A stretch of 64,000 bases of DNA. Origin: JANQPX01 sp039197065. GTDB taxonomy: Bacteria; Pseudomonadota; Alphaproteobacteria; Geminicoccales; Geminicoccaceae. Below, one piece after another: positions 36,709 through 42,704 of the stretch. Where the stretch lies: positions 433,087-497,086 of the forward strand of contig JBCCUL010000001.1 of NCBI GenBank assembly GCA_039197065.1, in the 5' to 3' direction. A program made the translations under genes and the position numbers. Within the stretch, counting starts at the first letter, position 1. The number at the start of each line of letters is the position of its first letter. Below the pieces are notes generated by a model, which saw nothing but the letters and a program-made list of their open reading frames with translations, was not told the DNA's origin and searched no databases.

Positions 36709-39681
36709 TCAGGTGACGCGTTGAGCCTGCCGGCCGCTCTCCCGGCCAAGACTATGGCGGAGCAGATCCAGCTTCTGGTCATGGCGGTTTCTTTCCAGCC
36801 AGTGGTCGATCCAGCGGGTTGTTTCGCTGGCCTTTGCCGGCGGGGCGAACTGGCTGCCCTGCATATGGATACAGCCGAGGTCCAGGAGATGGGTGCGTTG
36901 CTCGGCATTGTCGATGTCGGTCGCGACCGGGATGATGCCGAGATTGTCGGCGATGGCCAGGATCGATTTCACGATGGCGGCATTGGAAGCGCCTTTGGTC
37001 ATCCCGGATGTGAAGCCGCCATGAATTTTCAGGAGATCGATCGGCAGATTGCGTAGCTGCTTCAGCGATGATGAGCCGCCGCCGAAGTCATCGATCGCGA
37101 TCCGGATCCGCCGCTGATGGAGACGGCTGAACACGCCGGCTTCGATGAGTTCGGGCTGGAGCGCGCTTTCCCGAAGCTCGACGGTGAGGCTGGCCGGATC
37201 CAAGCCGATCTGCACCATGATGCGCTCGAGCGTATCCGGCAGGTTCTGCGCATGCAGGAGCGGCGTCGGCAGATCGATGGAGAGGCCGATCGCCGGCGCC
37301 AGGCCGAGATCCCGCCATGCCGCCAGCTGTTCCGATGCGGCTTGCAGGCCCCATTCCAGGAGGCAGCGCAGGAAGGGTGAATTCAGCATATCGGGAAGAA
37401 AGTCGTCGGCGCTGAGGTCACCGCGCTCCGGGTGACGCCAGTGGATCATGGCTTCCAGGGTCTGGATGGAAAGATCGTCGGCGCGCAGGATCGGCTGATA
37501 GAGAATGTCGAACTGTTCGCCGTTCAGCGCATCATACAGGCTGGCGTCCGAGGCGGGCTGACCGAGGCGCCGTCGGCTGGGCAGGCCGGGATGGTAGCGC
37601 TGCCAGGTGCCGCGTCCCGATTGCTTGGCGCGATAAAGCGCGAGGTCGGCATTGTTGATCAGTTCCTCCGCCGGGCTTCGATCCTGCGGAAAGGCGGTGA
37701 TGCCGATACTGGCGCCGATCTGGATCTCCTGCCCTTCGATGGTGATCGGTCTGCCGATCGTCTCGATAATGCGCTTCGCCAGCTGGTTGATGTCGCTGGA
37801 ATGGCGATAGCTGCGCGCCAGGATGGCGAACTCATCCCCGCCGAAGCGCGCCACCAGATCAGTCTTGCGCAGACAGCCCTGCAGCCGTCTTCCGACCTCG
37901 ATCAGCAGGCGATCGCCGCAGTCATGACCAAAATTATCGTTGACCTCTTTGAAGCGATCGAGATCGAGAAACATCACGGCGAGCGGACGGCCCGTGAGCT
38001 CCGCCTCGACATGGGCGCGCTGCAGCTGTTCCTCATAAGCCATGCGGTTGGCAAGGCCGGTCAGTCCGTCATGATGGGCGCGATAGGCGGTTTGCAGCTC
38101 CGTCCGCTTTCGGACCGTGATGTCGCGAAAGATGCCGACGATGCGCTTTGCCGAGCGCCCCGGGCTCGCCTCGACGCCGCTTGCCCGCCAGTCGATCCAG
38201 ATCGAGGCTCGTCCCGGCGTCAGGAGCTCCTGTTCGCAGACCAATGAGGGGATCTTGCCCGTGCTGAGATCATTCAGCCCTTTCGAGAAGCGCTCCCAAT
38301 CGGCCTCCGGCACCAGGCGCTGCCAGAAATCGATGCTGTCCGGCAGATCGTTGCCGCCGAAACCGAGAATCGTGCAGGCCTGCGGGCTCAAGAAGAGTTC
38401 GCCGGTTTCGACGTTCCAGTCCCAGAGACCTTCGCGCGCGCCCTCTAAAGCCAGACGAAGCCTGGCTTCGCTTTGCTGCAGCTGGCCAAGGGCGGCATTG
38501 CGTTCGGTGACGTCGATCAGAACGGCGAGGCTTTTGATCACATGTCCCTGCTCGTCACGCTCCGAGGTTACCGACAGCAGCGCATCGAAGGTCTCGCCAT
38601 TTTTCCTGACCATCCGGCAGGGAACATCGCGGATGGATCCTTTTTGCCGAAAGTCCGGCAGAACATCCCGGTCCAGGCGTTCTCTGGTTTCGGGCGTCAT
38701 GAATTCGACCGAGCGGCGTCCGAGCACCTCCTTCTTCCTGTAGCCCATGGTCGCGAGCCAGTAGCGGGTTACCGAAAGCAGCCGGCCGTCGGCATCGACC
38801 GAGTAGAGAAGGGCGGGGGTCTCTTCATAGAGACGCCGGACCTGCTCGTTGCTGGCCTTGAGCGCGAGCTCGATCCGCTTTCGGCGAGTGATGTCGGATG
38901 TGGTGCCGACCGCTCTGACCGCGCGACCGAGGTGATCGCGCTCGACCACCTTGCCGCGATCGAGGATCCAGATGTGATCGCCGCTTTCCGTGCGCAGCCG
39001 GTGTTCGCTCTCATAGAGATCGCTCTGGCCTTCGATATGCGCGTGGAACGCCTTGAGCGCGCGGGCGCGGTCATCGGAGTGAATGAGCATCCAGCGTTTC
39101 TTCACCGAGATGGTCATCTCGGTCCCGGCGCGACCGAGCATTTCGGCAAGGCGCTTGCTGAAATAGATGCGCTCGTCCTTCAGTTTCCAGTCCCAAAGGC
39201 CGTCATTGGCGCCTTCGAGCGCGAAGGCGAGGCGCTGGCGATTGGCATTGAGCTTTTCATAGGCGAGACCGAGCGCCGTGGTCGTGACCTCCACCTGCTG
39301 CTCAAGCTCGCCATAGGCCCGGCGGAGATAGTCCTCATTCATCCGACGGCGCTCGATCTCGGATTTGAGGTCGCTGTTTTCCTCGGCCAGATCGATGGTG
39401 TGATCAACCATCCTGCTTGGCGGGCCCGACCAGAGCAGCGTCGTCACCGCCACATTGATGGCGCCGGCCATGAGCTCGGTCGCCGCCTGCAGGCTCTGCA
39501 TGGGATCGCCGTGGAGAAGGAAGGCGGTCACATGGGTCAGGCCGCAGACCAGAGGAAGAAGGCTGAGTAGGATCGCAGCGAGACGGGTTGCGGGGCCGCG
39601 ACGGTAGAGGAGAAGCGCTGCGATAAGGAGAGGGGTCAGGAAATAAGCCAGCGCCGTCCAGCTATCGCTCAGGACATGCAT
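36709..39681 (-). CDS. Ethylene-receptor-like membrane sensor with PAS x3, GGDEF and degenerate EAL
   Basis: 990-residue inner-membrane signalling protein for c-di-GMP. Residues 1-88 form three helices that match the ethylene-binding domain of plant ETR1 and cyanobacterial SynEtr1: LSDSWTALAYF with Asp6 and Tyr13, Pro17, and VCGLTH with Cys46 and His50. Spacing Tyr-Cys is 33 residues as in ETR1 (Y32-C65), Cys-His four. ETR1 I35 is Thr here and I62 is Pro. A coiled coil follows, then three PAS domains (about 148-530), GGDEF with intact motif at 614-618 and inhibition site RKTD before it, and EAL (about 720-970) with key residues lost: EAM at 743-745, NLS to GLS. So it is predicted to synthesise c-di-GMP. 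ATG 39681 overlaps the stop of a small upstream ORF. Confidence 0.85.
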   Translation of the reverse strand: MHVLSDSWTALAYFLTPLLIAALLLYRRGPATRLAAILLSLLPLVCGLTHVTAFLLHGDPMQSLQAATELMAGAINVAVTTLLWSGPPSRMVDHTIDLAEENSDLKSEIERRRMNEDYLRRAYGELEQQVEVTTTALGLAYEKLNANRQRLAFALEGANDGLWDWKLKDERIYFSKRLAEMLGRAGTEMTISVKKRWMLIHSDDRARALKAFHAHIEGQSDLYESEHRLRTESGDHIWILDRGKVVERDHLGRAVRAVGTTSDITRRKRIELALKASNEQVRRLYEETPALLYSVDADGRLLSVTRYWLATMGYRKKEVLGRRSVEFMTPETRERLDRDVLPDFRQKGSIRDVPCRMVRKNGETFDALLSVTSERDEQGHVIKSLAVLIDVTERNAALGQLQQSEARLRLALEGAREGLWDWNVETGELFLSPQACTILGFGGNDLPDSIDFWQRLVPEADWERFSKGLNDLSTGKIPSLVCEQELLTPGRASIWIDWRASGVEASPGRSAKRIVGIFRDITVRKRTELQTAYRAHHDGLTGLANRMAYEEQLQRAHVEAELTGRPLAVMFLDLDRFKEVNDNFGHDCGDRLLIEVGRRLQGCLRKTDLVARFGGDEFAILARSYRHSSDINQLAKRIIETIGRPITIEGQEIQIGASIGITAFPQDRSPAEELINNADLALYRAKQSGRGTWQRYHPGLPSRRRLGQPASDASLYDALNGEQFDILYQPILRADDLSIQTLEAMIHWRHPERGDLSADDFLPDMLNSPFLRCLLEWGLQAASEQLAAWRDLGLAPAIGLSIDLPTPLLHAQNLPDTLERIMVQIGLDPASLTVELRESALQPELIEAGVFSRLHQRRIRIAIDDFGGGSSSLKQLRNLPIDLLKIHGGFTSGMTKGASNAAIVKSILAIADNLGIIPVATDIDNAEQRTHLLDLGCIHMQGSQFAPPAKASETTRWIDHWLERNRHDQKLDLLRHSLGRESGRQAQRVT

Positions 39682-39767
39682 CAAGGCACTGCATCCCCGG
39701 AGGACCGCAATTGGTCATGGCCGATGAAAGCGAAAGCGATCAGGGCGAAGCCCCGAAGCCAAGCCAT
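39681..39767 (-). CDS. Small ORF (28 aa) coupled to the sensor diguanylate cyclase
   Basis: A 28-codon ORF starting ATG at 39767 with AGAGG seven bases upstream and ending TGATG, so its stop overlaps the start of the sensor gene. The product, MAWLRGFALIAFAFIG followed by HDQLRSSGDAVP, has one hydrophobic stretch. The main gene has a poor RBS of its own, so this may be a leader that controls its translation, or a small membrane peptide. It could also be a chance ORF: no homologue can be cited from sequence alone. Confidence 0.35.
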   Translation of the reverse strand: MAWLRGFALIAFAFIGHDQLRSSGDAVP

Positions 39768-40201
39768 GGGACAACCTCTACGAAAATTGATCTCTAGAAT
39801 GACCAAAAAGGAGATAAAGTCAAACAATTATTTTATTTAAAGTTGAAAATTGAGTGACTCGACGAGCTTGCCTGAGGGGCGCTGCCTGCGGTGGGTATCT
39901 CACTGAAACAGTGCTTGTCCCGTATGGCATCCCCGTCGAGGGCGATCTTTCGCATCACCACACCTACCGGGGCCGAGCGTCCGAGACGCGATGACCACGT
40001 CATGGGATCTCGCTGACAATGGAATGGCCGGAGTTCGCAAGTATCTCTGCAAATCTCTGCAGATGTGTGGGCTAGTTCACAACAAAGATGTTTGTTGGTG
40101 CGTAGACTGCTGGCGAAGCATTGGACATTCGGCGGCTAAACTTCGTGAAGTCGGCCGTTCCAAGGTCGGCGCGCTGCCGAATCGAGATTGATTGGGAAAA
40201 G
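39768..40201. other. 434-base gap with an AT-rich core, divergent control region
   Basis: Between the sensor gene (minus) and a membrane-protein gene (plus). The part around 39800-39855 is markedly AT-rich compared with the rest of the window. A 66-codon ORF at 39991-40191 has no RBS or recognisable product. It contains AAGGAG at 39805 with no ORF behind it. No tRNA, terminator or known RNA family is recognised; it probably holds the promoters of both flanking genes. Confidence 0.5.
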
Positions 40202-40936
40202 ATGATGGACAACAGCATCGATCTGAAGAAGCACGTATTATCGACATATCTAACGCTAAGGGTCGGTCTGGCCGGCGCAGCTATTTTCCTCCCGTTTTTC
40301 CTATGGTGGGGAGGGCATTATCTATTCGATGTCCAACTGAAAAAATCGATGAGCGCCTATTATCATGAGGAAGGCCTATTACGCGATGTCTTCGTCGGTA
40401 TTCTCATGATGGTCGCAGCGTTTCTCTATTTATACAAAGGATTTACGCAGCGGGAGAACATCGCCTTAAATCTGGCAGGTCTCTTCCTGGCCGTGGTCGC
40501 TCTTGTCCCGACGGCGAAACCCGGCATTGACGTCGGGCAGTTCACCCTGCATGGCGCATCTGCGCTCTTCTTCTTTCTCGCGATCGGCTATGTCGCTCTC
40601 TTCAGAGCCAACGACACCTTGCCGCTGATGAAAGATAGGGTGAAAGCCAAGCGGTTCGCTTGGATCTACAGGATCGTTGGCGCAGCGATGATCGCTTCTC
40701 CCCTCATTGCTTTCGTGCTTGTCCTGCTTTTCGGTACAACCGAGCAGGGCGGCTCGTCCTGGGTCTTCTTCTTCGAGGCCGTCAGCGTCGTGGTGTTTGG
40801 TCTTTATTGGATCTTCAAGACGCTCGAAGTTCAGCATACACACGCCGAACAGCGCGCTCTCGAAGGCAGCCTTCGCGTCGCCCCGGCACAGTCGTCCGAA
40901 CTCTTCAAGGCCGCGCAGGTCGAGCCAGCTTCATAG
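40202..40936 (+). CDS. Six-helix integral membrane protein of unknown function
   Basis: 244 residues with about six hydrophobic helices: AGAAIFLPFFLWWGG, then VFVGILMMVAAFLYLY, LNLAGLFLAVVALVPTA, SALFFFLAIGYVALF, AAMIASPLIAFVLVLLFG and FFEAVSVVVFGLYWIF, followed by a charged cytosolic tail. The motif KKSMSAYYHEEGLLRDVFVG recurs in a widespread uncharacterised membrane family. Not assigned. The start could be either of two tandem ATGs (40202 or 40205) after a GGGAAAAG RBS; a longer reading from 40121 lacks one. It converges with the HtrA-like gene. Confidence 0.75.
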   Translation: MMDNSIDLKKHVLSTYLTLRVGLAGAAIFLPFFLWWGGHYLFDVQLKKSMSAYYHEEGLLRDVFVGILMMVAAFLYLYKGFTQRENIALNLAGLFLAVVALVPTAKPGIDVGQFTLHGASALFFFLAIGYVALFRANDTLPLMKDRVKAKRFAWIYRIVGAAMIASPLIAFVLVLLFGTTEQGGSSWVFFFEAVSVVVFGLYWIFKTLEVQHTHAEQRALEGSLRVAPAQSSELFKAAQVEPAS

Positions 40937-40960
40937 TGGAATAGGCGACAGGCCAGGGGC

Positions 40961-41950
40961 TCAGTGAACTGAAGCGTGCTTCAGGAAGCTGTTGCGATCT
41001 GCGGATTTCAGGCGCATCTCCAGTTCCTGGCCTTCGCGCATCAGCGTCAGCGGAATTTCGACGCCGGCCTCGCCCTGGGCCCAGACTTTGCGCCACATGT
41101 CGGCGAGATCCTCGACGTCTTCATCGCCGACGCGCAGCACCACGTCGGCGACCTCGATGCCGGCCTGGTCGGCGGGGCCGTCCTTGGCGAGGCCGACGAC
41201 GAACACATTGTCGTCGCTGCCATCTGCGGTGAACATGCCGAGCCAGGGGCGGGGTGGCCGCTGGGCCCGACCGAAGCGCATGAGGTCGTCGAGAATGGGG
41301 GGCAGTAGATCGACGGGCACGATCATGTTGCCGTCTGCTGTCGCATCCTCGTCGCCATCGCCGCTTGAATGCTGGATCAGGAGGGAGCCTACGCCGATCA
41401 GCCGCCCGTCGGTGCCGATGCAGGCCGCACCGCCCCAATTGGGATGGGCGGGTGTGGTGAAGAGAGCCTCGTCGATCAGATATTCCCAGTAGCCGGCAAA
41501 CTCTCGCTTGGCGATCACCTCGGCCTCGAGCGCCGAGGATCGCCCTTCATGTCCTGCGATGATCACCTTGCTGCCTGACCGGACGTCCTTGACGGATCCG
41601 AACGGCAGAGGCTGGACGTCGAGGCGGGCGAGCGCCTGTACCAGGCCAAACCCCGAGGCCTGGTCATAGCCGACGACATGGGCTTGAGCGACCTGACCAT
41701 CATTGGTGGCGAGCCAGATCGACTCCGCCTCGGTGATGAGATAGCCGATTGTGAGCACCAGGCCGTTGTCGCTGATGACGACGCCGCTGCCGGCGCGCTC
41801 CGTGCCCAGAACCTGTGCTGTGAAGGCGTCTTCCGGCACTTCCGCACGCAGCGAGACGATGGCCTTCAGCATTTGGTCGAGATCGAACCCATAATCCGCG
41901 GCCTTCGGGCGCGCTTCCTTGGGTATCAACCCATCCTTCGATCTGTCCAC
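40961..41950 (-). CDS. HtrA/DegP-like protein with PDZ domain, catalytic triad lost
   Basis: 329 residues with the S1C trypsin-like fold followed by a PDZ domain (WLGMFTADGSDDNVFVVGLAKDGPADQAGIEVADVVLRVGDEDVEDLADM). Each catalytic position is replaced: the TNxHV motif reads TIGYLI (no His), the DxAVLK-like strand reads GFGLVQ (no Asp), and GNSGGP reads NWGGAA (no Ser). No signal peptide or membrane helix is visible. It is therefore most likely a non-proteolytic binding protein. The first GTG at 41956 overlaps the purine-rich GAGAGG; the second GTG, used here at 41950, fits better. It follows the M28 peptidase and lipoprotein genes on the same strand. Confidence 0.82.
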   Translation of the reverse strand: MDRSKDGLIPKEARPKAADYGFDLDQMLKAIVSLRAEVPEDAFTAQVLGTERAGSGVVISDNGLVLTIGYLITEAESIWLATNDGQVAQAHVVGYDQASGFGLVQALARLDVQPLPFGSVKDVRSGSKVIIAGHEGRSSALEAEVIAKREFAGYWEYLIDEALFTTPAHPNWGGAACIGTDGRLIGVGSLLIQHSSGDGDEDATADGNMIVPVDLLPPILDDLMRFGRAQRPPRPWLGMFTADGSDDNVFVVGLAKDGPADQAGIEVADVVLRVGDEDVEDLADMWRKVWAQGEAGVEIPLTLMREGQELEMRLKSADRNSFLKHASVH

Positions 41951-42140
41951 CAGCACCTCTCTGTCTAAACCATTGTCTGTAGGGTGTCACAAAGGCGGGC
42001 GGTAACGTCAAGGGGGATCAAGCCTGCAGCTCGTGCAAACATACGTTTCATAAGCTCTGCGGGCGAAAGGCCGTGATCGCAGCTGGAAATCGGCGCATGC
42101 GGCGCTTTTCAGAAGGGCGGAGCGTCTTCAACAGCCTTTG

Positions 42141-42647
42141 TCAGTTCGGATTGCCGGGTCTGACGATCGCGCCTTCGGAGCGGGCGAGCACGTCGACGGC
42201 GCGATGCACATTGGCGGATCTGGGCATCTCGCCCCTTTGCATGAGTATCTCGATTTCAGCGCCGTATTGGTCGACGATTTCTTCGCCGAAGCGTGAACGG
42301 ATGCCGCTGCCGATCAGGAGTTCCTGCCGGCGGGCGAAGCTGATCTGACTTTGACGCCCTGCGAGCCCCTGAGGATCGATATACTCCTGGCGGTCGCCGA
42401 CGATGAAATAGTCGAAGCCTTTATCCTCGGTCAGCTCGGCGGCTCGATAGAGGAGGTAGAGATCCACGGTCTTTCGCGTCGTGATCCCATTGCCGTTGAA
42501 GCTGATGAGATACTGATCCTGGCCGGTCTCCTCTTGGGTGTAGCCAAAACCACCAGCATCTGCGGCCGCCACATAAGGTGTCGGTTTTGCGCAGGCGGCC
42601 AATGCCATCAGCGCCATCATAGCGGCCGGCAATGTCAGGCGATGCAT
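42141..42647 (-). CDS. CC0125/CC1285 family lipoprotein
   Basis: 168-residue lipoprotein of unknown function known mainly in alphaproteobacteria. The signal peptide ends in the lipobox LMALAAC with the lipidated cysteine at residue 19. The mature part has the family pattern GFGYTQEETGQDQYLISFNGNGITTRKTVDLYLLYRAAELTEDKGFDYFIV, in parts over residues 33-84. AAGGGA precedes the ATG by nine bases. The M28 peptidase gene lies upstream on the same strand (57 bases), which suggests co-transcription. Confidence 0.88.
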   Translation of the reverse strand: MHRLTLPAAMMALMALAACAKPTPYVAAADAGGFGYTQEETGQDQYLISFNGNGITTRKTVDLYLLYRAAELTEDKGFDYFIVGDRQEYIDPQGLAGRQSQISFARRQELLIGSGIRSRFGEEIVDQYGAEIEILMQRGEMPRSANVHRAVDVLARSEGAIVRPGNPN

Positions 42648-42704
42648 GATGAAAATCCCTTCGTTCAGAATAGTGTTTGCTCGCGATCACGCCACTGCCG
42701 GCAC

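Noticed and set aside
39681..39767. Frameshifted N-terminus of the sensor gene
   Set aside because: The sensor already starts with a complete, aligned first helix (Asp6, Tyr13), so no missing N-terminal part is needed; the small ORF is treated as separate.
39991..40191. 66-residue Cys-rich ORF
   Set aside because: No ribosome binding site, no similarity to a known family, overlaps the start of the next gene's frame region.
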